DNA of 64,000 bases from Macrosoma leucophasiata (taxonomy: Eukaryota > Arthropoda > Insecta > Lepidoptera > Hedylidae). Positions 23,141 through 34,266 of the stretch are shown here, piece by piece. The stretch lies in contig JAWQUS010000025.1 of NCBI GenBank assembly GCA_036365455.1, positions 26,944,001 to 27,008,000 on the forward strand, written 5' to 3'. Each line of letters starts with the position of its first letter. Position 1 is the stretch's first letter. The notes beneath the pieces were generated by a model. The model was not told where the DNA came from. It made no database searches and worked only from the letters and a program-made list of their open reading frames with translations. Made by a program: the position numbers and the translations under genes.

Positions 23141-23527
23141 CGTCATTAGAAATTATGATGAAATATATTTAATTCGTTGGTACAGGTTTGTGGGTGAAAT
23201 TTCATCAACGTTCTTCTGAACTGATGTGTAGGAATTAAATAACTTTAGGATTTGTTTAGTGTGCCGCTGCGGTATAAAACCCAACGAGACAGAAATATGT
23301 ACCACCATTTAGACTATCGTGGATTCACAATAAACCTAAACCCTACCTAAACGTGTAGACAGACATAATTTGCAAAAAGCATCGCCCACCATAACTCGTT
23401 TCTGGACCGAATAAAAAATCTGTCACACTGATTATAATAAAAGGGTTGTGTTTTAATCTTTAGAGCTATAATTACTAATTAGTGATGGCAGATCTCCGGA
23501 GGTTCAACAAAACTAAAAGGTTCACTG

Positions 23528-23690
23528 CCAAGGTTACCTCTCAGTCTCAGGGGTGGCAACGCATAGACCTACATTTTGACCTCTTTTGTGTAGACGTAAG
23601 GTACGTATAGGCTGGCATCATCACAAACACATAACATCAATGTGAGCTGCATGAATGTTTGCCACCTTCCTTATATATAAAAAAAAATAT
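23528..23690 (+). repeat. Family A 3' part
   Basis: CTCAGGGGTGGCAACGCATA and AACATCAATGTGAGCTGCAT to CACCTTCCTTATATATAAAA. Confidence 0.75.
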
Positions 23691-23704
23691 ATATATATAT
23701 ATCT

Positions 23705-23740
23705 CTCTTTTCTTTATATATATATATATAAAGAAAAGAG
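23705..23740. repeat. Perfect 36 bp palindrome with TA core
   Basis: CTCTTTTCTTTATATATA followed at once by its complement, no loop. AT repeats may have helped create it. Confidence 0.95.
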
Positions 23741-23926
23741 ATACCTACCTACGACCTACCCTAAATAACAGTTCTCACTCAGGAACTGAAATAGTCGCAA
23801 TAGGCGTGTTCTTAGAATGAAAATGATCTGCGGCTTTTAAAATATCAATGAATACCTATAGGTAGGTATGTTAAAATAAAAATATGTCCACAAATATTTA
23901 GACGTGTCTTTATAAGAAACTCGTGT

Positions 23927-24090
23927 CCCCGGCTTCGCACAGGTGCAATGAATATACCTAATATAACTTTTGTCACTCAATGAAGCTGTTGGTGATAAAG
24001 TTCCTGAAATCGGTCCAGTAGCTTTTGTGTGAAAACGTTACAAACATACAAACAAAAACACAAAAGTTTCCTCTTCATAATATATGTGTT
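23927..24090 (+). repeat. Family H-like repeat
   Basis: CCCCGGCTTCGCACAGGTGC, TGAAATCGGTCCAGTAGCTT and TTACAAACATACAAACAAAA to TCATAATATATGTG. Confidence 0.65.
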
Positions 24091-24614
24091 CATACTGGAC
24101 ACATTTGTGTGGCTACAAAATGCAAAAACAATTAAAAACTAGGGATCGTGGATGAAGGATCATCTTCTAAATGTTAAATAAAATTAATTGAAAATATTAA
24201 AACAAGTAGGTAATTGAAAAAATATTTTCACTGATTTTTCTCGCTAGATGTTTTCTTCTTCATCATGTGAATCAAAAGATTTATATATCTACATGATGCT
24301 GGAACTGCCGACCCCAACTGCCCTGGTTCAAAGATTGCCTTCACCAGGTCGTCCACAAAGTATAAGGCTTGCTTACGTTTTTTTCAGTTTAAACTTTTCT
24401 TTAATTCTATAAATTTTCTTCCAGTATTTAATTCGCAGAATACATAGAACTACACCTACCTATGCGTAATATTATCAATAAGTAGCTACGATAAAGAATA
24501 AGAACCGTGTAAATGAAAAGAAAATGTTTTGTTTTGAATCCATAGTTTTCTATGGCGACGAATTTCGCGGAAAATATTCAAATGAGGTAGGTATGGTATG
24601 ATTAGTGGCTAGCC

Positions 24615-24715
24615 GCCCTCCCCCTCCCCCCGCCCCGACCCCCCTACCGCTCTGTAAACCGCGCGCACGCCCAAACAACATGGCGGACTATGCACTGCCA
24701 TTGCCGCCAGACTCA
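24615..24715. promoter_or_regulatory. GC-rich patch with YY1/Pho-like motif
   Basis: C-rich run (CCCTCCCCCTCCCCCCGCCC) followed by AACATGGCGG and CTGCCATTGCCGCC, resembling YY1/Pho sites. The ATG there opens only a 12-codon frame (MADYALPLPPDS). It may be a small promoter or Polycomb-type element, or nothing. Confidence 0.25.
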
Positions 24716-25094
24716 TAACAATTCACATTAATTGATTCTAATGTAAAAAGTCAAGGCTTACTGTGTTTTCTTGTATTAGAGACCTAGAAGTATTTGTACG
24801 TTTAATTCGTCTTCAAATAAAGTATTCAAAAGAGATGCCGTAGTATTTTTGAAGATGGATACTAATAATAATCGGGGGAAGAGCAGCAATTCTTATACAA
24901 GTAGGTACGATATAAAGTGACACCAAGTGATAGTCGACGTGCTGAGCATTTACCTACATAAATTTTTATCAATTTATAAGTTTGACCTAGGCATCGTTAT
25001 CGGCCAAAGTCGTGGTGATACTTTTTAACACTTCATCTCATTTTCTTAAATGGATATGATTTTAGGAAGATTTTCTATCCTATAATGAAAGCAT

Positions 25095-25195
25095 TGTTAT
25101 GTAGCGAACAACACTTTCATTTAGCGGCACATTAATTAGGTAATGCGGTGGTACCTACGCCCTCGGGCTTCTGCACTGGAACTCTTCTACAAGTT
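25095..25195 (-). repeat. Family A 5' part
   Basis: ACACTTTCATTTAGCGGCAC, TAATGCGGTGGTACCTACGC and GCACTGGAACTCTTCTACAA. A short plus 5' piece of the same family lies at 22921-22960. Confidence 0.7.
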
Positions 25196-25364
25196 ATTTG
25201 GTGACGGAATCAATACACACCGAGTTTTGAATGCAAAGCGATTGTAGTTTCGCCGTGTTTGGTAGAAAAAGAAAACATAAATGAAGGTACTGAGTGGATA
25301 CGTACCTACGGAGAAACTATCACTTTAGTAATCGGTTAGTGGCGGGTGTTGGTGGTTGTATGGT

Positions 25365-25414
25365 GCTTGCAGCCCGCGAGCACATGTGGGTACATGTGCT
25401 CGCGGGCTGCAAGC
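25365..25414. repeat. Perfect palindrome, 23 bp GC-rich arms, 4 bp loop
   Basis: Left arm 25365-25387 begins GCTTGCAGCCCGCGAG. Loop GGGT. Right arm 25392-25414 is the exact complement. Confidence 0.95.
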
Positions 25415-25552
25415 TGGTATTCGGTAATTTGTTAATTTTCTGTTTAATACTATTTTTTACTGTTTAAAGAAAAATGTCTTAAACCAGTGAGTGTTACTAG
25501 TGATGAGATACCTATATTATTGGACAGATTTGTCCCATAATATAGGTTGAGA

Positions 25553-25920
25553 TTTGGTTCAAGGTCACTCAGAGCAATAGAGAGAGCTAAGCTTGGAGTT
25601 TCTCTGCAAGATCAAATCAGCAATGAGGAGATCCGCATGAGAACCAAAAAATAGACATAGCTCAAAAAATAGCGATACTCCAGTGGCAGTGGGCAAGGCA
25701 CACAGCTCCAAAAAATGACAGCCGTTGGGGCAGAACGGTTCTCGAGTGGCGACCGCGTACCAGAAAACGAAGTGTAGGCAGTCCTCCCATAAGATGGCCC
25801 GACGACCTGGTGAAGGTCGCGGGCAATCTCTGGATGAGGGCGACCCAGGATCGTTCGTTGAGACAATCTTCGGGGAGGTCTTTCTTAAGCAGTGGATGTA
25901 TTTTGGCAGTAATGATGATG
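25553..25920 (+). mobile_element. RTE-type LINE, C-terminal fragment with (GAT)n tail
   Basis: Translates piecemeal as RAMERA-like, LGVSLRD-like (LGVSLQDQI), NEEIRMRTK, LQWQWARH, then SRWGRTVLEWRPRTRKRS, RWPDDLVKVAGNLWMRATQD and a closing QQW-like word (KQWMYFG). This is the typical C-terminus of RTE elements. Nonsense and frame changes break it. It ends in ATGATGATGATGA. A family B copy in opposite orientation follows within 30 bp. Confidence 0.8.
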
Positions 25921-25949
25921 ATGACTGTTTACGTCAGCTGCAGTAAAAA

Positions 25950-26262
25950 CCATCATCTCCATTTCATCTGAAAGACGAGCGCTTTTGCTGAAAAGCCCCC
26001 AAAGATGCCCACCGCCCTATGAATATAGCAGCAAGAATATAAGGATATGTCACAATCGCCACGCTTGTCAAGCGGGTTGGCGAACGTAGTGCCGGTAGTT
26101 ATGTCGCAGGGTGCTGCTGCCTACTCCCCGTTGTTGAATTGACTACCGTCCTGTTGAAAACCATTCCAGATTGACCGAGATTGTTCGCTTGCTAGACTGA
26201 ACTAGCGGCAGAATGAAGTATTCTCTTCCTCTAGCCACTAGCGGTAGGTCTGGTCACGTATT
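25950..26262 (-). mobile_element. Family B copy, near full length, tail-to-tail with an RTE LINE
   Basis: Plus strand CATCATCTCCATTTCATCTG, CACAATCGCCACGCTTGTCA, GTCGCAGGGTGCTGCTGCC and GCCACTAGCGGTAGGTCTGG. It is 30 bp from the tail of the RTE fragment at 25553-25920. Confidence 0.7.
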
Positions 26263-26855
26263 ATTTAATTTAACAAACAGTGATACAATTGTTAGCTATA
26301 TAGTAATGTGAATGTCCCGGTAATTTACAATACAGTGGTAAAATACATTAGGCCTCAAAAAAACTGTCTTCGTTATGACCGCTATTCTCTTGAATAATTT
26401 ATCTCACGTTTTTGGCACACCACTTGGTGGCAAATGACAAAAAACCATCACAAGTTGCCTAGTCTCATTAATTAGATACCTGCTATCTTATTAATTAGTT
26501 GCTTATTCATTATTATTTTTACTAATTCAAAACCTGAAATCAGTAAGTACTAAATTAAAATGTTATTTTAGAACTGTTTTGAAAAAAAAATGGTTTCTCA
26601 GAAAGATGTTTGATTGAAACTTGTCTTTTTTGTTGATGATTATGTTTGAATATATTATTATAAATAATAAAATCAAGTGCGTCTGCAATATTTAAAAGAT
26701 TTTAATTGTTTTTAATTATGTAATACCTATGTAGACAGTAACGGCAAGTGACGTTTCTATGCACGAATGGAGACTTTCCCGCTATGGGATCCGATTGCAG
26801 ATTCGGGTGAAATGTACCTAAAAACTCAAAAACAAACAACGCATCATTTGATAAA
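26263..26855. other. AT-rich, nothing recognised
   Basis: Spacer between two family B copies. Confidence 0.45.
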
Positions 26856-27103
26856 AGATGTCCACTGCTGGACCAAAGCCTCCTCATAAGGAGGATAGGC
26901 CATAATCGCCACGCTTGGCATAGGGATTGGCGTAGCGCAGTGGCGGTAGTTTGCGTTATTGCACTTACTACCACACCCCATTGGAATGGTTTGACCGCCA
27001 TTGTTCGGTTGACTGACTGCACTAGTGGAAGAACCCCCTTCCAGTAGAAGAAAATTCTTCCGCTAGTGGGCGGTGGGTTGTCACGTCCCTACGTCAACTT
27101 GAT
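26856..27103 (-). mobile_element. Family B copy
   Basis: Plus strand AAAAGATGTCCACTGCTGGA, ATAATCGCCACGCTTGGCAT, CCATTGGAATGGTTTGACCG and CGCTAGTGGGCGGTGGGTTG. Confidence 0.75.
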
Positions 27104-27309
27104 GTGCCAATTTTCATAAAATTAAGTTGTTTTTGAGTCGATCAAATTCAAACAATCAAGGTAGATTTTATTTGTAAGTTATGATATGATAAGTAGTTTA
27201 TTTTACATAATTGAATCTATATTGGTCACTATCAACTCTTGATAGTTTATATTAAATTGAACCTATTTTGATAAACATATTTTAACTGATCGTCTATCAC
27301 AATGAACTA

Positions 27310-27400
27310 CCTGGACCTACCAAATAGGTCGAGTACTTACTGTCTGATGGTGGAGTTAATAGTCTTAGAAGTCAGCGTGTATATATTATTATTAAGAGTA
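27310..27400 (+). mobile_element. Old fragment of the 36.9-kb LINE family
   Basis: ACCAAATAGGTCGAGT, then GTCTGATGGTGGAGTTAATAG and AGTCTTAGAAGTCAGCGTG track the LINE end at 38095-38150 with many changes. The rest is lost. Confidence 0.6.
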
Positions 27401-27464
27401 TATAAGAAGAAGAGAAAAACATATTTTGACAGTCTTGTGAACCTTTTGTTTACGCGAGGAAACG

Positions 27465-27615
27465 CATCATGGGCACCCGCCGTCTAGGGTAACGGACAAT
27501 TCACTAAATCCGTGCGGCGTTCCAACTCATCCACCTACAGAGACGGGGTTTGTGGATGGCATGCGGAACACCTTCACTCGAATCCAGAGTCAAACTGAGC
27601 TGGAAGACATTTTAA
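27465..27615 (-). mobile_element. Inverted fragment of the R1-clade 3' UTR
   Basis: Reverse complement of the repeat at 21337-21625. TCATGGGCACCCGCCGTCTA here complements the end of that copy, and GCATGCGGAACACC with GAGTCAAACTGAGCTGG also matches in reverse. It is short and eroded. Confidence 0.5.
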
Positions 27616-27818
27616 AATGGACTTATGTAGTCGGCTCGTCTCAAGACAACACTAGTCTACTTCACCTGGCAATTAGAGAGCGCTAAAGGCTCTCCTTAAT
27701 AAATTTACGTGTCTGCCTTAATATATGAGATTAAGGGCGGTACAACTTTCGCTCTAGAATTCGGTTGATGGAAGTGCCCTCGAGGTCCGATAATGGAACT
27801 CTACCACCAATGAAAGTA

Positions 27819-28082
27819 TATTTTTTATGTAATGGAAGTGGCAAACAAGCATGCAGTTCACATTGATGTTAAGTAATGACTGCAGAGGCCCACACAAAGA
27901 CCAAGGTCAAAATGCAGATGCTTTACCACTCCTGAGGCCTACGGTGTTATGCCTCTGTGGCAGAAATTACAGGGCCATACATTACCACCTGACCGGAACA
28001 CGATAGTGCTGAACACTACCATTTAGCAATGCGGTGGCGCTTACGCCCGCGAGCTTCGTCACTGGAGCTCTACCACCACTAA
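27819..28082 (-). repeat. Family A copy, well kept
   Basis: TTTTATGTAATGGAAGTGGC, GATGTTAAGTAATGACTGCA, TTACCACCTGACCGGAACAC and CACTGGAGCTCTACCACCAC. Confidence 0.85.
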
Positions 28083-28508
28083 TTTACATTGGATGTCTTT
28101 GTTCTAAAATCTACAACTCTATATCTATATTTTACTTATTTCCGCGGACAGTCTGTACTGTAAGCTTGCGTATAAATAAATGCTAATAGCTGTAAATTAT
28201 TTCTCAGCCGCCAACATTATAAAATCCACTCAGAAAGATCTATGAGTACGTTCCTTTCCAATCATCGTCTGTACATTTTAACAAGTAGCTGTTTAACTGT
28301 GAGCAATCATTTTGTACGTGTCTCTTGAAAGGAACCGGTGATCAATATCGTACCGTGACGTATAATTACGATTTAATTTGGGGCCGGTAAACATTTGTTT
28401 CATTAGTCTTATATATGACAGCGCGCATGGTGAAAAGAGACAAAAACTACAAGCGATTCAATAAGACCAAAAATTTGTTTTATTTCTACATAATATGTAG
28501 TTGTAGTA

Positions 28509-28551
28509 TTCTTCACAAGTGCTGTCATATTATGACAGCACTTGTGAAGAA
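28509..28551. repeat. Perfect palindrome, 21 bp arms, 1 bp loop
   Basis: Left arm 28509-28529 begins TTCTTCACAAGTGCTG. Right arm 28531-28551 is the exact complement. Confidence 0.95.
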
Positions 28552-28782
28552 ACGAGACAAAGTTAATAGGGATTCATTTTAGTGATATAAAAATAGATGA
28601 GCTAATCAGTGATATACACGTGTCTTTATAAATATAGCTTACCTTTCGGGGATATAAAAGGATCAAGTCATGTTATTCATACGAGTAACTTCCTCAGAAG
28701 CCTAGTTGTGGTAGAGGTTCATGTCCTGGAGCGGAATGCAAGTGCTGTTACATTTTTTTCAATTTTATGAATGTTGCAACGA

Positions 28783-28985
28783 AAAACCACCCTTGAAATT
28801 TGGGAAGAAATTAATATACCCGGAGATGTCAATAGGCTCGCCACAAAACCATGGGACAAAAAATAACTAGCGATAAAACGTAGCAGGTGAATCATGGGTG
28901 TTTGTATGTATGCCTGAATCTTGAATGCATGAATTTACCCCAGCCCACTACTCCTTCGAAGAATACAAACGTGAAGTTACATTCT
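28783..28985 (+). mobile_element. SINE C copy, head missing
   Basis: ATATACCCGGAGATGTCAAT, AGGCTCGCCAC, TGGGTGTTTGTATGTATG and AAACGTGAAGTTACATTC. Confidence 0.7.
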
Positions 28986-29674
28986 TCATAATTGTCGTAA
29001 AACAGTTAAGCGTCGTTTGAGCAAATGTAGATTCTGTAAGGCAAGGGCTTGGCTTGAGACTAATTAATGTTAAAGAAAATAAGAGATCACTTTGTTTGTC
29101 GGCTCCTTTATAAAATTCGACCAATAGCCCGGCACTATTATATTGCGTCCTGATGACAATCCGTCGATAAAATTGAGTAAGAACAAAAATAGACTTTGGA
29201 ATTGACGTGATAATAATATGGAGACAGTCAACAAAATGAAAATATCTAGGCGTTCGTCGAAATAATCTTATAATAAGAAATACCACACCAGTCTCTGTTT
29301 TCTGTCAAGAAATCGATCATCATCTTATAGTGACATCATAATTACAGTATTGAAGACCTCAAACAGATTTGACTAGAACCAACGTTGTTATATCTTTCCG
29401 TCATGTCGCTCTCTGTCTGCTCCGCAAGGGATTGCGAGGTAGGCAGAGAACCGAGAGCGTGAGCCCCAAATATCTCGGTCCTTACAAACCTCCCGTACCT
29501 CTTATACATTTATCACTCTCTTCATACATACACACCGATTTTGAAGACTCTTGACCACATTCGGACAATGTCTTGGACCAACCCAGAGCCTATTTGATCA
29601 AGGTTTCTTAGGACTCTACAGCTTCCGACACACAAGACTAATATATGTCTATATAGTAGTAAATATATCTCAAT

Positions 29675-29830
29675 AAATATATGTGTGTATGTATCTTTGT
29701 GCCTGGTCTCTTGCGGGGTAGACAGAGAGCGTGGAGCGTTTATTATTCCGGTTCTTGCTATCCTCTCTTACCTCTTTTACATTATTTTCATCACTCCCTT
29801 CACGCATGTACGCAAATTCATATGACAATT
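29675..29830 (-). mobile_element. 3' end fragment of a LINE of the 36.9-kb type
   Basis: On the minus strand it reads CTCTCTGTCTACCCCGCAAG, then a CAGGCAC word and a GATACATACACAC tail. This is the arrangement of the LINE 3' end at 38225-38277. A similar, more eroded segment lies at 29405-29480. Confidence 0.55.
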
Positions 29831-30159
29831 GACTTCACCTTCTTAAATATATGTATATTACATATGTAGTATAACTCTGTACAACATTATCATTTTATAA
29901 TATTAATGCATAATCATTAATTTATAGGTAATAATATTAATTATGATAAATGTAGTAATAAGTATAAAAAGTCCATAAATACATTCCAAGAGGCGTGCAC
30001 AGTGAAGGATTATCACTACATTATGTAATCTTATCATGTCATCTTGTAATCACATCTCACCATTTCCTTGTAAGCGATACCACTCAATATTAGCAAGTAA
30101 AAATAAAACTATTATTAATAATAGATTTCTAACTCTTGTACCAATTCTGCTGGTGGTAG

Positions 30160-30192
30160 AATGAGTGAGAGAGAGAGAGAGAGAGAGAGAAT
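30160..30192. repeat. (GA)n microsatellite
   Basis: GAGTGAGAGAGAGAGAGAGA run just after a CTGGTGGTAGA family A start. Confidence 0.9.
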
Positions 30193-30221
30193 ACCAGCAG
30201 GATTATTGGCTTATTATTATT

Positions 30222-30390
30222 TACTAGCTGTGCCCGCAACTTTGTTTGCGTGGAATAGTGGCTTTGGGACATTAGGCAGCGCTTTTGGATATACATTTTG
30301 GTTAATTTTGGATCATAAACACTTTTGGGTAGCTAAAAAAATCTATTTTGCAGTAATACTTCTCTGTACACGATATTAGATGTATGACCA
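30222..30390 (+). repeat. Family H-like repeat, start only
   Basis: ACTAGCTGTGCCCGCAACTT and TGTTTGCGTGGAATAGTGG. The later part is eroded. Confidence 0.45.
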
Positions 30391-30660
30391 TCGGGGATAA
30401 AAGCACACAGGCTGCTAGGATTGCGAAAAATTGCTAATTAAGTAGTAAAACGCGCATCCATCCTATGCTGAACCGTATTTTCGAAAATGCCATTTTAAAC
30501 TTCTATGCATAATATATTTTTATAGAAAATTAATATAAACTTTTAAAATTTTCAGTCAATTTTTAAACATAAAAGATAGATCTATGCATAATATAAGCAC
30601 TCCGTAAGAGCCAGCAGAAGAGAAAAATTGAATATTAACGTTGTGCATTTTTACCCACTA

Positions 30661-31100
30661 ATGCCACCACCACCACCGCCACCACTACAATCGCCACCAA
30701 CGCCATCAACGCCATCAACGCCATCAACGCCATCACCATCACCAAACACCTACGCCACCAATGACACCACTGATAGAAACGCCACCAAAACCACCACCAC
30801 CACCACAACCAATGCCACCAACGCCTCCAAAACTACCAACAACACCACCAATATCACCAACGCCACCAATGCCTCCACCACCAGCACCACTAACGCCACC
30901 AACACCACCACCAGAGTCACCAACAACACCTATGCCATCAACGACACCAACGCCACCACCACCACCACCACCACCACTACAAACACTACCAATGCCACCA
31001 ACACCACTAACGCCACCACCACCACCACCACCACCACTACAAACACTACCAATGCTACCAACACCACTAACGCCACCACCACCACCACCATCGCCATCAT
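30661..31100. repeat. (CCA)n-rich satellite / minisatellite block
   Basis: About 440 bp of CCACCA, GCCACCAACG and CCACCAATG words. A unit of about 60 bp is repeated near 30950-31085 (ACCACCACTACAAACACTAC occurs twice). Every frame is open here as Thr/Asn, Pro/Thr or, on the other strand, Gly/Val repeats, so the 114-179 codon frames are artefacts of the repeat. It leads straight into a family B copy. Confidence 0.9.
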
Positions 31101-31102
31101 CA

Positions 31103-32130
31103 TAATCACATCCGAAAGACGTCCATCCGTCTGCGCTGGACAAAGCCTTTCCCGAAGATGCTCCTAAAAGTGTTGTGCGTCATAAGGAAAGAATACGCCA
31201 TAATTGCCACGCTTGGCATGCTGAATGGTGATCATAGCGGAGATTGTTTTATGCCGGGACGCTGCTATGCTGCTATGTATGCTTAATGTTAGAGAAAAAA
31301 CCGGCCAAGTGCGAGTCGAACTCGTGCACTAAGGGTTCCGTACAAAAAGTGCCATAAACATTTCGTTTGTTGGAAGGTAATATACAACATAAGACCTAAA
31401 AATTCGGTGAAAATTTTAAGTGTATACTTGATACCGTTATTGATATCGAGCAAAAAATATACGAAAAAAACACGTTTATTCTATGCCCCCTTGAACCTCT
31501 TAATATTTTCATTTTCTTATTTTTAGTATTCAATTTTGTCGCTATAGCGGTAACAGAAATACATAATTTGTGAAAATTTTAGCTTTCTAGCTATCATTGT
31601 TTAAGAGATACAGCCTGAGGACAGACAGACGGATGGACGGACAGACAGGAAGACAGCGGAGGATGAGTAATAGGGTTCGTTTTTACCTTTTAGATACGGA
31701 ACCCTAAAAAAGATAGATTCAGAATAGTTTAAAAATATTCGATATGATTCTTTAAACTTTTTTATTTCTGAACCGATTGACATGAAACAAACAGTAAATG
31801 TTAAGTGAAACTTACCACAATATATTAGTAAAAACTGAAAATCGGATAAGCCGTTCCTGAAATTAGCGTGCACAAACACACAGACAAACATACATTTTTT
31901 CGGGATAAAAAGTACCCAGTGTTGTGCGCCAAAGAAGTATATTCATACCAAGTTTCATCGTAATCGGACCAGTAGATTTTGTGTGATGCTTGAACAAACA
32001 GACAGACAGACAAAAAATTTTCTAATCACATATTTGTGTTCGGTATCGATCTAGTAACATCCCCTGGTATTTATTTTTTCAATATTTTCAATGTACAGAA
32101 TTTGAACTTCTTCAGTTTTATTATAAGTAT
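31103..32130 (+). repeat. Composite repeat, copy 1: B (inverted) + F + end segment
   Basis: In order: family B in minus orientation (31103-31270), a short joint, family F (31296-31705, opening AAACCGGCCAAGTGCGAGTC), then a segment with GGGATAAAAAGTACCCAGTG (31900), CAAGTTTCATCGTAATCGGA, CAGACAGACAGACA and an end at TTTTATTATAAGTATAGAT. The same order recurs at 48185-48775, so this is one composite element or an old duplication. Confidence 0.7.
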
Positions 32131-32845
32131 AGATAGGAGGATTATTTTTGCCTTACTTGTATTGTGTTTAAAGAAAATTAATTAAGTATAAGGTATTGGA
32201 GTTTTCGACTAGGGAATAAACATTTCAGTAAATATTGCAGCTCTACATTCTAACTAGTAAATAAATCAATTGAAGTAAAAATGCATTGCAACTCCTGGAG
32301 CCCAAATCTCTTACGAAAAAGGTATTAGACCTTATAAAGATCCAAGCTCCTACACAATCATGGTAATAATTGTACAAAAAAATAAGAAAACCGGCCAAGT
32401 GTGAGTCGAACTCTCGTTCACACAGTTCTACGCCCAAACCAACTGGACGCGTAACTGAACTCAACAGTGCGATCTTCTGGCTAGAACGTGCAATTTGTGG
32501 AACGACCTTCTCTTGGCGCTACTACGTGAAATTCTTCAAAACAACAAAACAAAAGAGTTCTTTAGGGCTGGCAGGGCGTTGGCATCCCTCCTGGTGTTGC
32601 AAATGTTAATAGGCGGCGGTGTTTACTTTTCATAATGTGGTCCGTCTGCTTAGCTATCAACCCTATGCTCGAAGAAAGTTGAATTAAAGCGACCGTAAGA
32701 TTTGATAAAGCTTCGGATAGCTTCAGAGCTGCAAGTACGTATTGGTTGCAGCAAAATGTACCTACTTATCGGTATGTGATTTCTTCTTTTCTTGTTATGT
32801 CATGAAAGTCGAAAATAAGAATTCGGTTCTTTTGATTATATTTTT

Positions 32846-33112
32846 TTTATGTAATGGAAGTGGTAAACAAGCATGTAGTTCACATTGATGTTAAGTGATA
32901 TCTGCAGCCTATAAACACCCACACAAAGACCAAGGTCAAAATGCAGATGCGTTACCACTCCTCAGGCCTAAAGTGTTATGCTTCTGTGCCGTACATCACC
33001 ATGTGACCGGGACACGATGGTGAATACTACCTTTAGTTACTAGTATCTAGATAAGGTAATGCGGTGGTGTCTTCGCTCTTGAACTCCGCCACTGAAGTTC
33101 TACCACCAGTAC
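32846..33112 (-). repeat. Family A copy, well kept
   Basis: TTTTATGTAATGGAAGTGGT, AGACCAAGGTCAAAATGCAG and GCCACTGAAGTTCTACCACC. Confidence 0.85.
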
Positions 33113-33119
33113 TTTAATG

Positions 33120-33260
33120 TTCCAGGTAAAGTGGGCAATGTTCACCGGTCGGCGCCTGCACCCTCCCCGCGCCTTCCGCACGCCCCGGTGCGCAGGCGCC
33201 GACGCACGGTGGAATGGAAAACACGTGTAGGGTCGTAAGTCGTAAACCACGCGACACACG
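33120..33260. other. GC-rich patch with inverted GGCGCC arms
   Basis: CGGCGCCTGCACC at 33152 and GGTGCGCAGGCGCCG at 33188 form an imperfect stem. No coding or splice support. Function unknown. Confidence 0.3.
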
Positions 33261-33695
33261 TACAGGGTCGTGTTTACATGTGTGAGTAGGTGGTGAGCTC
33301 GTCGAATACAAATTAAAGGAGTAATGTTGATGTACTTCTAGAATGGAATGGTAAATCTATCGTTAAGATAAAATCTATCCAATACATTTTGGTAGGTATT
33401 TACTAGAATAACTTTGAGTTTAGAAAGCTTTCAGTTTATGCGCAGTTTTTTCAATTTTAGTTAAAGGGTTTGCTATTTCTATAATTACTTGTTGGCATCG
33501 GGACGTGGGGGGACAAATGATCCAGTTAGGTAGGTGGTCAACTTCGAAAAACAGGTCAATTGCCGAACCCAACTCGGATGGGTAGCTTTCGGGAAGCTGC
33601 GCTATTCTCTCGTTCAATTTACCGCAGTGTCTGTAAGAGAAGGTCTTTGATCAGTGTGTGTTGCCATTGATGTCATACGAAACCGAAACGTGATC

Positions 33696-34067
33696 GGTCA
33701 CTATGGGCCTCATAGGGAGGTTCAAGGATACTCAAAGAGCAATGGAGACGGCTATGCTCGGAGTTTCTCTGCGAGATTGAATCGATCAAACAGAAATGAG
33801 GAGATCCGCTTGAGAACCAAAGTAATCGACATAGCTCACCGAAAAGCGAAACTCAAGTGGCAGTGGGTAGGGCACATAGCTTGCAAAACGGCTTGCAGAC
33901 GACCGTTGGGGCAGAAGAGTTCTAGAGTGGCGACCGCGTACTGGAAGACGAAGCGTAGTGATCCACCTGGTGGACAACCTGGTAAAGGCTGCGGGCAATT
34001 GCTGGATGAGGAATCCCCGAACTATGTCCAGCAGTGCACGTCTTTTGGCTGAAATGATGATGATGAT
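33696..34067 (+). mobile_element. Second RTE-type LINE C-terminal fragment
   Basis: Aligns along its length with the copy at 25553: ATGGGCCTCATAGGGAGGTT, LGVSLRD, NEEIRLRTKVIDIAHRKAKL, KWQWVGHIA, EWRPRTGRRS-like and a closing word TATGTCCAGCAGTGCACG. It then runs TCTTTTGGCTGAAATGATG and (ATG)n. A stop after LRD and frame changes make it dead. A family B 5' end abuts its tail. Confidence 0.8.
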
Positions 34068-34215
34068 CAGGACGTAACAAGTAACGACCACTTGTAGTGG
34101 AGAATTCTTCAAGTGAACAATAGCGGTCAAACCATTCAGATAGACACGATGAGCAGCAGCACCCCGCGATTAAACTGCTACCACTGCAATCAACAATCTG
34201 CATGCGAAGCGCCTA
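34066..34215 (+). mobile_element. Family B 5' half joined to an RTE LINE tail
   Basis: CAGGACGTAACAAGTAACGA, CACTTGTAGTGGAGAATTCT and ATAGCGGTCAAACCATTCAG, starting directly at the GATGATGATC end of the RTE copy. Confidence 0.65.
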
Positions 34216-34266
34216 CACCTACCTACCCTACCTACCTTTTGGGTTGTTTCATAAGTTTTGAAGATT

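Noticed and set aside
24682..24720. 12-codon micro-ORF MADYALPLPPDS with a good start context
   Set aside because: Too short to support without transcript data. The ATG coincides with a YY1-like motif.
28509..28551. microRNA precursor
   Set aside because: Perfect 21 bp stem with a single-base loop cannot make a normal Dicer substrate. It fits a palindromic mutation better.
30628..31167. 179-codon Thr/Asn/Ala frame and 134-codon Gly frame
   Set aside because: Every frame is open because the DNA is a CCA-type satellite. No flanking gene structure.
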